Below are positions 53,616 through 64,000 of a DNA stretch of 64,000 nt, piece by piece (positions within the stretch are counted from its first letter, which is position 1; each line of letters starts with the position of its first letter). Source of the stretch: Proteles cristata cristata (Eukaryota > Chordata > Mammalia > Carnivora > Hyaenidae); assembly GCA_017311185.1 (NCBI GenBank), contig JAESUZ010003526.1, forward strand, positions 124,001-188,000, written 5' to 3'. Made by a program: the position numbers and the translations under genes. Under the pieces are notes generated by a model. That model was not told the origin of the DNA, searched no databases, and worked only from the letters and a program-made list of their open reading frames with translations.

Positions 53616-53812
53616 TGGGCACCTGGCTGGCCAGGCAGTTGAGCGCCTGACTCTTCGTTTCAGCTCAGGTCACGATCTCATGGTTTGTGGGTTCGAGCCC
53701 CACGTTAGGCTCGGTGCTGACAACACTGAGCCTGCCTAAGATTCTCTCTCCCTTTCTCTCTGCCCCTCCTGCGCTCTCCTTCTCTTTCTCAAAATAAATA
53801 AACTTAAAAATT
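53616..53812 (+). mobile_element. SINEC, older subtype
   Basis: Head 'gggcacctggctggccagg', B box 'tgtgggttcgagccccacg', tail 'caaaataaataaactt'. A diverged duplication 'agaaaacagtggg'/'agaaaatgggg' flanks it. Confidence 0.92.
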
Positions 53813-53930
53813 AGAAAATGGGGAAAAATAGGAGATGTTTAGTCAGACTCTGGAGGCCACATAGAAGTTGATCATACTACTCTTTTTATATTTGTGCATG
53901 TTTCACATGTTCCTTAAGAAAAAGTTAAAA

Positions 53931-54169
53931 GGGGCGCCTGGGTGGCTTAGTTGGTTAAGCGTCCGACTTTCACTTGGGTCACGATCTCGCGGTTCGTGGG
54001 TTCTAGCCCCGCGTTGGGCTCTGTGCTGACTGCCGGCTCGGAGCCTGGAGCCTGTTTCAGTCTGTGACTCCCTCTCTCTCTGGCCCTCCCCTGCTCACGC
54101 TGTCTCTCTCTCTCCTAGAAATAAAAATAAAACATTAAAAATTTTTAAAAACATATTAAAAAAAAAAAA
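53931..54169 (+). mobile_element. Young SINEC, non-AG subtype
   Basis: Head 'ggggcgcctgggtggcttag', B box slightly changed ('gtgggttctagccccgcg', G-to-T). Pyrimidine run and a long A-rich tail. The B-box change would weaken polymerase III promoter activity. Confidence 0.95.
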
Positions 54170-54189
54170 GGCATCCTGGTTTACCACCA

Positions 54190-54865
54190 CCCATGGGATG
54201 AAGGCCAAACCCTTGACCTCAGCACTGGTGTGATCCCATCTTGCCATTTGTCCCTCACTCCCTGACTCTTCCCCAGTGTCACAGACCAACGTCTGGCCGG
54301 GTCTCCTGACTGCCTGTGCTTTTTCTCTCTTCCCTTTCCTTATATGTTCTTCTGATAGGTGACATTCCCATGGTTCAAGAACTCAGTGCCGCATGCCACC
54401 GGCTGCCCTCCCTGGCCTGCCCCCATGCGTTAGGCGATCGCAGTTGCCGTCTCTCTTTTCTCCTTCCAGAGCTTTTCTGCACTCACTCCCCATCTGCTGT
54501 CTTACAAGAGCGTGCTGCCCTGTACCTTCCCTGTTCACCGGCCCCGTTCTGGAGAGGCTTTCTGATCAGTGTGTCATGACATCTTCAATCTGTAACAGCC
54601 ACGTGACATCCCTTGTGCGGAGGTAGCACACTTCACCTGTTTACTGCTTGCAGATGGCGTCATCTGCTCCTGAGAAGAGCTGCGGTGAAGCCCGTGTATG
54701 TTAGCTCTGGAGCTTTCTCTTGCCTCACCTACTGCACCCTATGCCCGTCAATACCTGCCTCCCGTCCGCTGCCTTTCTCCCCAACTGTTGCCTGTTCAAC
54801 TCCCACTCATCCTTCAGCCCTTGGGGTAAAAATCACGTTATCGGGGAAATGTTCTCAGATGAGAG
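54190..54865 (+). mobile_element. L2 LINE 3' region
   Basis: 'ggatgaaggccaaacccttgacc', 'cccatcttgccatttgtccc', 'caactcccactcatccttcagcc' and 'ggggaaatgttctcagatg' follow L2 sense order with gaps. Confidence 0.62.
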
Positions 54866-54884
54866 AGAAGTCTGTGCATGTGAA

Positions 54885-55110
54885 GAACACAGGCTCCAGA
54901 GTCGGATCGGAGTTTGAATCTTGCCTCTTAAGAGAAAGAGGCAGCTTTCTCTGCAGCTATTCCTTCTTTGCCCAACGTTCATGATAATAACCCCTCTCTC
55001 TGAATTGCTGTGGGGATTACATGAGATAATATATGTACAGAGTCCTTAGAACACTCCCTGGACCATAGTAGGTAGTAAAAAAAAATGATGCCATTATTAT
55101 TATCACTGCA
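54885..55110 (+). mobile_element. MIR SINE with internal gap
   Basis: 'gaacacaggctccagagtcgg', 'gagtttgaatcttgcctc', 'tgaattgctgtggggattacatgagataatatatg', 'tccttagaacactccctgg', 'accatagtaggtagtaaaa'. The central core block is altered. The 3' half is unusually well kept. Confidence 0.88.
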
Positions 55111-55264
55111 TGGATCCCTTTTCCTCCAGCATGCCCTTTCTCCATCCTCCCCCATACAATTCTGAGTGCAGAGGCCTAAGTGACATGCCTTCCAACCTTT
55201 GTCCCTAATCCATTCAACTGAGTCATTTCTCTTCCTTCCGTATTCCTCCAGCATCTGAATGTAC

Positions 55265-55720
55265 CAGTCAAGAATCCTTTTGCCTGCAAGTAACAAGAAA
55301 CCCATCCAACCGTGGCCTTATGAAATATCTGGAGGTGATTTTTCCCACACCTAAGAACTTGGGAGTTTGGTGGCTCTAGGCACTGATTTAGCTACTCTGT
55401 GGAGTCATTAAAGATCCAGGCAAATCTTTTCTTCTTTCTCATTCATCATCTTTCAACATTCATCATTGTGTTGCCTATTTAGTGTTAAAGCTGCCTCTTG
55501 GTTGCAAGGTAGCTGCTGCAGCTTCTGCCATCACACCTCCTGCAAACCCATCCTTGCCTCCTGCACAGTGAAAGTGAGTCTTTCCCACAAGCCCTTGGCC
55601 ACATTTTCATCATGCAGAACTAGGTCACATACCCACCTCCAGAGAGGGACCACCTTCTCTGAAATGTAGATTATCTCCACTCCATCCCTGAATAAGATCA
55701 GGATTCTATCAGGAGAAAGG
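55265..55720 (+). mobile_element. Unclassified ancient interspersed repeat
   Basis: 'ttttgcctgcaagtaacaagaaaccc' start, then 'aagctgcctcttggttgcaagg', 'tagctgctgcagcttctgcc', 'ctaggtcacatacccacctcc'. It recalls the same family as 47810. The name is not recovered. Confidence 0.45.
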
Positions 55721-55779
55721 GAAGAATGCTGAGAGGGTGACCATGGTGTCTGCACTTAGTAGGCACTTCTCTTTAGACA

Positions 55780-55930
55780 AGAATCATTTTCCCTTTAGCA
55801 TGGTTTTGTCTCCCTTACTCGACAATGGGCTTGTAAGGAGGGTTCGTTTCCAAGCACCTCCATGTCTTTCTTCCACAGGGCCGAGCACAACAGCTGTATG
55901 CGGTAAGGGCTCAGTCACCCTCTGTGGCTG
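55780..55930 (+). mobile_element. L2 3' terminus
   Basis: 'ttgtctcccttactcgacaatgggcttgtaagg', 'ccacagggccgagcacaac' and 'gcggtaagggctcag' parallel the L2 3' end. Confidence 0.5.
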
Positions 55931-56900
55931 GGGGAGGGATGGACACCATCGAAGCTATCAGCAGGATTCTGATTCGAGAACATTCTTCTGTCTTATGCTG
56001 TCCCCCCTGGCCCTCCTCAGGAACCCTAGGATTGTATCACTCTGTTCCTGTGTGTTTGGGTTAACCTGGATCAGGAATAATGAGTCACTCTGTCTGCCAT
56101 GCTTGGAGAAAGGGAATTTTGCCTGCAAAGGGCTGACGGTATCATAAGCACTCTGCGAATGGGAGAGGCCAGGCTGTTTATTGCTTCTGGGAGGAATGGA
56201 GTCTCCAGTCTGCGTGTGAGTGAGTCACTTCTCACCGGCTGATTCTCACCACCAACCCCCCCCCCCACCACCGTCCCCGCAAGAGTGTTGCTGAGCCAGG
56301 AGCTGGTGGCCAAGTTCCCGCCTGAGCCTCCCGAGCCAAGCTGGTTACTGAGTCTTCCCTACTTCAAATAGTGCTCCTCCCCTTGGAGGTGGGAAATGAA
56401 GCTGCCCAGGCGCCATGTCTGTATCTGGGATGCAAATAACGTGGGCCATTGAACAACGAAAGGAAGGTACCATGAGTCCCACACTTGGCTGTGGCTCATT
56501 GTCCCTTTGGGTGCAGTTCTCTTAACCCCTTAGGTTCTTTCTCTCCCCCACCTGCTGCCCTCCTTCATTCATAAGCATCAGGAGTGGACAGGGCCCTGTT
56601 GTGATGATGCAGCTGGGGGCATGGGAAATCTGCTTATATGCCACGTTACAGGATGCCGACAATCAAACAACAAAAATATAATAAAATGCAACAAGTACTG
56701 AAACCAAACTGGTGGTGATTTATTTTTCCTTGGTGAGGCAGAGGGGGCATCTGGAGGTTTTGGTGGGTCCTGAGGCTCACCAGGATGGGTCCCCAGCGGC
56801 CAGGGAGGCACAGGCTTCCGGAGGCCCTGGTTACTGGACACTGGCGGTCTGAAGTCTGGATAACCCGGCCTAGGCCAAGCAGACAGTTTTCTCTCTTTTA
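55931..56900. other. Unique sequence, no gene seen
   Basis: A C run of about 12 lies at 56257-56268. No exon or repeat is recognised. Confidence 0.35.
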
Positions 56901-57121
56901 GGGGCACCCGGGTGGCTCAGTCAGTTCAGCCTCTGACTCTCGATTTCAGCTCAGGTCATCATCTCATGGTTCATGAGTTTGAGCCCCGCGATGAGCTCAG
57001 TACTGCCAGTGCAGAGCCTGCTGGGGATTCTCTGTCTGTCTCTCTCCATCCCTCCCCGACTCACATACACTCAATCTCTCTCTCTCTCAAAAATAAATAA
57101 ATACACTTTTTAAAAAAAAAG
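56901..57121 (+). mobile_element. SINEC, older subtype
   Basis: Head 'ggggcacccgggtggctcag', B box 'catgagtttgagccccgcg', (TC)n and tail 'caaaaataaataaatacac'. No clear target duplication. Confidence 0.92.
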
Positions 57122-58084
57122 TAAAAATTAACCAGGTATTTCCAAATGCCACGCCAGTCTGGTGCTGCCTTCTGCAGTGTTCAATATGTATATAACATGA
57201 CTGGAAAAGAAGGTGAATCTTGCTGACATTTAATTATGCTGAACAGAGGAGCTTTGTTATTTTGGTCTTGTCCACAGCACCTTTGGTCCTCCTGCTGGCC
57301 AGATGCCCTAATTGCAAGCAAAATGCTAGGATTTCTTCTAAAGCTATAGGCATCCCTGGGTGGAACTTGGTGGCCTAAGTATAAGCGTTGTGAAAGAACG
57401 CACGTGTGTCCCATGGCAGGTGCATGACACACGGCTGCCACTCGTGGACCCGCCTCAGTGGATCCTGTGAAGTGAAAGGATTATTTGCTCTGGCTCAGCT
57501 CAATCCCCGCCCCTTTCCACCCCCCGGATTGCTGTGCTTCAACAAGGACCAGAAAAATCTGCCCCCCGCACCCATTGCCAGCCTTATATTCTCTTTTGCT
57601 TCTGGCTGCAGGAGCAAAATAAACAGAAGCTTGTAGAAAACAAATATAGACAACGGGAAGGAGGTGGGTGCTGACTAGGACACTGATTTGCTGTTCCACA
57701 AGAGGCCCATTTGGAGACAAAATCGTCACCCTGCACCTACCTCACCAGCCCTGAAATCACAAACAACCCCTTGGCTGGAGTCCTAACGAGCCTCTGACGA
57801 GCACAGCCTGCCCTTTTGACACAGAAAACACAATTAGACATGCACAAGTGGCCTGTGAAATACCAGGCCGGGCACTGGGCACTCGAGCTGTCCGAGAATT
57901 CCACCGCGGGCTTTCTCGGGAAAACATTGCTTGGGCTCGTTAGGGCTGATAATGGCTAATCACACAGAGAGAACATTGTGTTTCAGTTTCAAGCCCTTGG
58001 CCAGTACCAGACCACCAGGGCAGTGAGAGAAAATTGAGTGTGTGAGTATATGTGTTAATATTTCAGGGTGAAGGAACTGGAGTA
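57122..58084. other. Unique sequence; candidate noncoding element at 57650-58030
   Basis: The second half holds 'cctttgacacag'-like, 'cacaattagacatgc', 'ggctgataatggctaatcac' and 'gaacattgtgtttcag'. It contains TAAT and GATA cores, no repeat and no coding signal. Enhancer function is inference only. Confidence 0.3.
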
Positions 58085-58300
58085 AAACACGTTAGTGTTA
58101 AGATCAAGGTTCCACCTCCAGCAGTTGGTGACATTAGGAAAGTTACCAACTCCTGGGACCTCAGATTTGGCGCCTGTAAAATGAGGATAATAATAGAAAC
58201 TTCCCTCCCTCTGACGCGATTAAATGAGATATTGCAAGTAAAGCACTCGGCATGATGCCTGGAGCCTAGTTAGGGCTCATTCACCATTGGCTATTATTAA
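58085..58300 (+). mobile_element. MIR SINE, nearly complete
   Basis: 'aaggttccacctccagcagttgg', 'tgacattaggaaagttacc', 'gcctgtaaaatgaggataataatag', 'gcgattaaatgagatattgc', 'aagtaaagcactcggcatg', 'cattggctattattaaaag'. Confidence 0.88.
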
Positions 58301-59479
58301 AAGAACAAGCTTGATGTGTTTTAGTCCATTTAAGAAGCCATTTTCAAATGTTTGTGTGTAAGTGCCCATGCGGGAGCTGGCCGTGAAAACAGAAAGCACT
58401 GTCTTTGCCCTCGAAGAGCTTGAGAACATCTCGGGTACCACGGAGACCATTCTGGGGCTAGGTGGGTTTGATGCAGGAGCATTTGCTGCCGACCAGGTGG
58501 CGGATGGGGCAGGTGTTCACACTCCCTCTAACTTTTGTTCGCTTCTTTCCCTGAGTGGCGGAGGACAGGCTATTTTTGTGGGCTGGAGACAGTACGGTAC
58601 AGGTCATTTGTTCATTTAACACTGTACGAAAGAAGTGAAACTGGTAACATTTGCTTGTCATCACTACAAAACCCATGATTTTCTAGTTGTGATGATGGAA
58701 TTCCACACCACGGGAACCTAAGCAAAAGTAAACAAGCAAAACCATCCAGAAGGGGATTTACCGGGTCACGTAATTGGAAAGAACAGTTTCAGTCACAGCT
58801 GGATCCAGGTGCTCAAAAATTTCTCCCCTCTCCTTCCCTTCTTCATTCTCTGGTAGCTTCCAGTGTACTCCTTAAGCCCTTAGCTCATGACTCAGATTAA
58901 GAGAGAGCTTGTCTCTCTTCCAGAATCCACATACTGAATTTTGTGGAGGGATTCTGGTGGCCTTGCTCGGTCACCTGCCCTGTCCTTGGATCAATAGCTT
59001 TGGGGATGGCAATGGATCACCACAGTTAGCCAGACCAGGGCCCTAGGCTCAGTCCTGCAGCATGAGGATGACGGTGTGGCCAGCAGTCCCACAGGACGCA
59101 CGTGGGGCAGATGAGGGTGTGCGGCAGACAAAACCACCCAGGCCAGTGACGTTCTGGGGGTAGGAAATGTGAATAGACTCCAAGAACTCAGGGTGAGCAG
59201 CTGATATAACTTCAACTTGACCTTTCACCCAATTGTACGTAAAACGGCTTATCTGGCATGCTTTCAAAAGGTTAGCCCACTCCCTTGCATTAGAAAGTTG
59301 AGGAGTTTCTGACTATTCTTGAATCAAACCAGGTGACTGAGGACCAAGTGTTCCCAAGTGGGGCCAAACACACAACACTGTGACAGCTCTTCCAAGACAG
59401 TGTCCGCAGAGCCTTGTCTCCCTGACTGATGGTATATCCTGTGGAGCCCCCTACCCATCGAGTAGAACGTACTTAGGAA
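58301..59479. other. Unique sequence, no gene seen
   Basis: No repeat family is recognised with confidence. The open frame at 58362-58619 has a mixed, almost natural-looking composition, but no start context, splice structure or domain supports it. Confidence 0.3.
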
Positions 59480-59878
59480 GCAATAAGATATTGCAGAAAT
59501 GAGGGGCTAGATCAAAAAGACAATGTGGCATTGGCCCTGCTTTCCTTGGATCATTCTCTGGAGAAGTCTGGCCTGTGGAGGAGTCCATGTGGCAAAAAGC
59601 TGAAGACTCCCACCAACAGCTGGTACCAACTAGCCAGGCTTGTGGGTGAGCCACCTTGGAAGTGGCCCTTCTAGTGCCAGTCGAGACTTCAGATGATGTA
59701 ACCCTGGCTGACACCCTGACTGCAGCCTCATGACAGAACCCAAGTCAGACCCAGCCAAGCCTCTCCTGAATTCCCAACCCATAGAAACTGTATGAGATGA
59801 TCGCTGTTCATTGTTATTTTGAACCACTAAGTTTTGGGGATAATTTGTTATGCAGCAGAAGCTGACTGATACAGGCAT
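59480..59878 (+). mobile_element. MLT1-like solo LTR (ERVL-MaLR)
   Basis: 'caacagctggtaccaactagcc', 'gtgagccaccttggaagtgg', 'ccctggctgacaccctgactgc', 'cccatagaaactgtatgag', 'ccactaagttttggggataatttgttatgcagcag' and 'ctgactgatacagg'. The 3' end is very clear. No internal viral sequence. Confidence 0.75.
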
Positions 59879-62800
59879 GTTATGATCTCACTTCACAGAG
59901 ATAGAGTCACTTAGAAAGTTCCCTTGGATCATTTTCAAAGCACTTCTCAATGACCCTATTCACGATTGCTCAGAATTGAAATTTCACAAGCTGAATTGTG
60001 CAGATATTACAGGGTTTTTTCTACTGTCTCATCACTGTGGGTTTGTGGACGTACAAAATCCTGTTGAGACTTGCACTTCCCCTGGGAGAAGATAGGGAAG
60101 GAGCGGAGATCTGAATGGGAAGGATGTCTTCCAAGACCTACTAGTTGCCTTCTGCCAGTTGTGACCCTTGCCGTGGCTACCACAGGTCAATTGCCCCACT
60201 CTGCTGGTGATGTGTAGAAATAGTCCCTGGATTCTGAGCTTCAACGAAGTCCCCCCAGGGGCTCCTGGCTGAAGCGTCGTCTGTCCTGGCAGGCAAGCTG
60301 GAGTTCAAGGAAGCCTGATCGTGGGCTGTTTGAATCAAGGGAGCAAAACCAAAGGAGTTGAATCAAAACGTAGGTCCTGAGCAGGCCCCTCAAATGTCCC
60401 ACTCCACCCGTGATGACTTCAGCATCTCCAAACCCCGCACCCTCGGTGTGTCCCTCAGAGTGGCTTTCCAAGCCTGGTGCCCTGCACCAAATCCCGCTTT
60501 TCCAGATGAGTCTCCCCCACTGTCCTCCAGGCCCTCAACCACTTAGGTGCCAATGCCCAGGCCCCTCCCACAGAGAGTCTTGTGTGGGGCTCATCTCTGG
60601 TCCCGAACAGTCACCTGTGTGCCCGTTTCCTCCCCTGGTCATGCAGGTGTTACCATTCATCACAGGCTCTTCTGGGAAGCTGTCTACAGTATTCCATTTC
60701 CCTCTTCCCCATTGCTGAACCCGTGATTGAAAGAAATGCCGCACAATTTAGTACTCGCTCAGTGGACAGGCGAGGACCCTGTAAATCAAAGGCACTCCAG
60801 CTCACACAGGCTTACATGACCCCCCCGCCCCCCACTCCGGGGTTCTGGGCTCAAGCAGTTCCTTCCGCTCTGGTTTTCTCAGTGTCCCCCAACAGCCCCG
60901 TGAGGCAGTCCCCCAGGGCCACGTGGGCAGTGAGACACACTCTGCCAAAGGACAGCCTGTGGGGACCCATGTGAAAACCTGCAAGTCCACATATTCCCAC
61001 ACCCTTGCTATCCACCCCCGCATCAAGTCTCATTCTGCCTGTCCTGGGGGATGCTTGGGCTCAGGCTCCACTTCTTATGCTCCTCACAGCACAGAGTAAT
61101 GAAAAAATGATCCCTTCCTCCTGTCTCTGCTTGCATACTCTCTGTGACAAGGAGCTCATCACTTACAGAAGTAATTCCTTTTGTGGAATTCGTCTCCTCT
61201 CTGTGATTATCACCCATTGGGCCAGTCCACGGATGGACTGGATACCAGGGCACTGTCTGGGGGACACGCTGTGTTCTGTCCTCCTGGCATGGCGTGGTGG
61301 TTCTTCACCTCGAATCGGGCACAGCTGCCTTTGTGGAAAATGCCACCACTCATTTTCCCTTAGCCTAAAATAGCCGCTTCCTTATTGGGAGACACAGTGT
61401 GGTGGGGAGCAGAGAAAGGGACGTGGTAAGCCATCCGGAGATGCCTCTGGTTTGTAAACATTCCTGGAAAGGTCAATGCCAACATCAGTCAAACACATCA
61501 GGCAAGGCACTTCCGGCCGGCCATTAACCCAGTGTAAACAGAATGGTGAGGAAAGTGAAAACAAGGTCCCTGAACCACAAATAAACGTCAGGAACAAATG
61601 TACCCTCTGTGGAGTATGACTTTCTTCTAAAGGAGTCTGTAGTTGTCTGCAGATAGTATCAATACCCACTTTTGCATTTCCCGTCAGGTTACAGCGACAG
61701 ACAGCTGGACGCTGCGGGGCTGGCACTAGGTGAGATGCATGGCTCTTTTAAGATAATTAAGTAAGTCTCTCTCTTAGGGTTGCATGAGCAATCTCACAGT
61801 TCAAAGACAAGCAGTGCCATTTTGAGGTGACTGTCCTACATCTCCGTTGTGTCGTTGGTCTCCGGGCCTGGCCAGTATGACTGGTCCATGACTGCCAGGT
61901 GGGACATGGCGACCAACCTCGGCAAGGAAGTGGGCTACGCCCTTTCCTAAACAAAGGGGCTGGCCTTTAGGCCACTGTCACCCTCCTCCCAGCCCCCTTC
62001 CCCCCCCCAGGAGGGTATCTGGGGCGCAGTAGCCTCCTCCCCCCACCTCGGGGTCTCTGCATCATTCTCCTCTCAGGTGGCTCCCTGGGAAAGACAGCAT
62101 GCGTCTACCACACTGCTGAGGGCTCTCTCGGCTTCCACAGCTGAGGAAATGACATGGCGCGCACACACACATGCTGGCTGGAGGGAGGGAGGCCGTAGGT
62201 GTGTCCTCTGGGATGTCCCCCATGTGTGGGTGAGGAGGCAGAGGGCGGGGCCATGGGCTTGTCCTAGTACCCTATTCAGAGGATAGAAGCCAGAGGGGTT
62301 GCAGGGCAGGGGGAAGGAGGGAGGGGCCAGAGAGTGCAGATTTTCCCAGAAAGGACCTTGGTTCCATTGGAATTCCTAACCAAGGCTGGAGGGCCCCTCC
62401 AGGGTTCCGAGGGCCTCTTGGGAGAAGCAGAATGGGGGTTCGGCGGCTGGGCTCAGTCCTTGCTCCTGAGCAAGGAGGAAAGGCTGCTGGGCCAGTGTCC
62501 CGAACAGGATCAGAGGCTGCCAGAATGACTGTCCCCTGGAGAGAATGGCTTCCTGGGTCAGGAATCCTGGACGTGGCTGCTCGGTGGGGCCCTGGGCCAG
62601 TGGCACGGGATCTCCTGGGAGCTGGGTGGAACCATGCACAGTCAGCCACCACCCCAATCTGCATTTTAAATGACACTTCCCTTCACCCTTGCATTTAGCC
62701 TTCCAGAAGCAGAGCACTGGAGTCTGAGACTCGTGGCCCTGGCTGGGTGGAAACCCACTCTAAGAATGGCCAGTCAGAAGCTGACATTTTGCCCAAATCT

Positions 62801-62890
62801 GTAATCCATAACTGGGTGGGAGCACACTTTTGAATAGAGAGCTCTGAACCAATCCAGGGTTAATGTAGAAATGAGCTTGGAACAAAGGTG
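59879..62890. other. Long unique stretch, no gene or repeat recognised
   Basis: About 3 kb without a SINE or a recognisable LINE, the longest such stretch here. There are C runs at 60817-60835 and 61995-62008. No exon with protein character is visible. It may hold diverged repeats or regulatory DNA. Confidence 0.35.
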
Positions 62891-62894
62891 GTGT

Positions 62895-63305
62895 AGAAGG
62901 CCCTCCAAAGATATGTCACATCCCAGACCCAATGAAGGCGACCGTATTGGGAAACGGGACCTTTGCGGATATAATGAGGGATCTTGGGATGTGCTCATCG
63001 TGGGTGTGACCCACGGGGGTCCCAAATTCCAGGACAGTGTCCTTATAAGAGACAGAAAAGGAAATGTGCATGAAGATGAAGGCAGACAGTAGAGAGATAT
63101 GACCACATGTCGAGGATGTCCAGAGCCAGCAGGACCCAGAAGACATAAGGAAGGGTCCTCCCCTAGAGCTTTCAGAGGGAGCGCAGACCTGCCGACACTT
63201 TGGTCTCAAACCTCTGGCCTCCAGGATGGTGAAAGACTCAGTCTGTGTCATTGTAAGCCCACCAGCTTCCGGCATTTATATGTTGGCAGCCTTGGGAAAC
63301 TTACA
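62895..63305 (+). mobile_element. MLT1 solo LTR (ERVL-MaLR)
   Basis: 'tgtagaaggccctccaaagatatg', 'gggacctttgcggatataatg', 'gtgtccttataagagacag', 'cctcccctagagctttcagagggag', 'gcagacctgccgacactttgg', 'ctggcctccaggatggtg', ending 'ttggcagccttgggaaactta'. LTR only. Confidence 0.82.
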
Positions 63306-63858
63306 TGGTGGTCTTTCCTGACTATGGAAAGGAAAAAATAGACAAAAGTGATTCCAGAAAGAAGCAATGACCTAGCCAATCCCCAGTTATAGCGATCTTA
63401 GCTTTGTTCCCAGAATTAGCTGACGTTCCTCCTCATTTCCTTATTTCCTTTTTATGCTCCATGAAACCCAAGTACAGTCAAGACCCAAGGCACCTGTTCT
63501 TGCATGTCTGGCTGGTCACCATCAAAGTCACCGGAATAGCTCCTTCATGCTCCCAAACATAGCAATTTTGTTTGTTCCCAACTCTACCTTGTTTGGAAAT
63601 TATCTAAAGTAGTTCTGACGTAGTAAATAGAGTCATATTTTAACTGCTTAAGTACCACTTAAAAAACAGACTTTGGCAAGTGGTCCTCCGGAGAGGGCTG
63701 TTTGCTAAGCTTCGATGACCATCTATGAGGTTAATTTAAAGCAAGGTATACTCGTATCGGATCTGAATGGACAGAAACTCTGAAGGCTCCTGGGCTATTA
63801 GATACGTTCATCATTTCCCTTTATAAAGTTTTTGGAATTCAAAGATAAAGATTCAGGG
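63306..63858. other. Unique AT-rich sequence
   Basis: No repeat or exon is recognised. Confidence 0.35.
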
Positions 63859-64000
63859 CAGTAATTCTCCACTCTGACTCACATGGAATCATTGGGGGAG
63901 CTCAAAGATCATAATGGCAGTGTTTCTCTCCAGATCAGTTCACCCAAATCTGGGGGAGCATCTGGGAAATCACCCACCTCCTGGGGCTCTGCGGAGGTCC
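63859..64000 (+). mobile_element. hAT-Charlie MER5A-like element, cut by window end
   Basis: 'cagtaattctccactctgac', 'tcacatggaatcattgggggagc', 'cacccaaatctgggggagcatctgg'. It begins with a recognisable terminal repeat and runs to or past the right edge. Confidence 0.6.

Noticed and set aside
58362..58619. Short gene-like frame with natural-looking composition
   Set aside because: 85 codons with no splice signals that I could defend, no homology recognised and a MIR just upstream.
1..64000. Bacterial, phage or plasmid-type systems
   Set aside because: The whole window shows mammalian interspersed repeats and lacks dense coding. No operon, integrase, toxin-antitoxin or defence gene is present.

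Overview
This window is vertebrate nuclear DNA, almost certainly from a carnivore and most likely a felid. The best evidence is about 29 copies of a tRNA-derived CAN/SINEC short interspersed element. Each has a head reading close to GGGCGCCTGGGTGGCT, an internal GGTTCGAGCCCC promoter box, a (TC)n stretch and an AAATAAATAAA tail. The youngest copies resemble the cat subfamily (SINEC_Fc type). Around them lie mammal-wide fossils: MIR, L1M and L2 LINEs, MLT1-class LTRs and hAT-Charlie elements. No protein-coding gene could be supported. The long open frames are short for random GC-rich DNA, cross repeat boundaries and show no recognisable domain. The window is best read as intergenic or intronic sequence. 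Repeat names come from memory of consensus sequences, not from a search, so subfamily names are tentative.

Layout. Positions 1-700 hold an L1 endonuclease-region fragment and an AT repeat. Positions 700-8280 are mostly unique GC-rich DNA with two SINEs, MIRs and one L1 3' end. An L1 3' half fills 8282-10378 and carries three later insertions: two SINEs and a small 7SL-RNA-like insert with its own target duplication. Positions 10.4-18.5 kb mix unique DNA with L1, L2, two hAT elements, three clustered SINEs and a purine-rich tract. L1 and SINE insertions dominate 18.5-24.5 kb, including a SINE nested in the tail of another SINE. An old retroviral LTR-like segment lies at 25.7-26.2 kb. Positions 28.9-35.4 kb are GC-rich with strong G-quadruplex motifs. 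Positions 35.8-38.8 kb hold two MLT1-like LTRs and an L1 reverse-transcriptase fragment. Positions 39.0-40.4 kb hold an L1 3' region broken by a hAT element and a SINE. Positions 41-47.7 kb are SINE-dense. Positions 47.8-64 kb mix MLT1, L2, MIR, a GC-rich decayed L1, four SINEs (three of them within 1.1 kb) and long unique stretches, ending inside a MER5-like element.

The functional content that can be suggested is regulatory. Several unique AT/GC-balanced blocks (about 14.2, 17.3, 32.0, 44.2, 50.1 and 57.8 kb) look like candidate conserved noncoding elements, but this cannot be tested without alignment. I found no operon, CRISPR array, phage or other undescribed gene system. The most interesting items are the 7SL-like insertion, the SINE-in-SINE nest, two SINE tails that have grown into tetranucleotide repeats, a two-base diagnostic split among the young SINEs and a perfect 17-bp inverted repeat near 5.3 kb.
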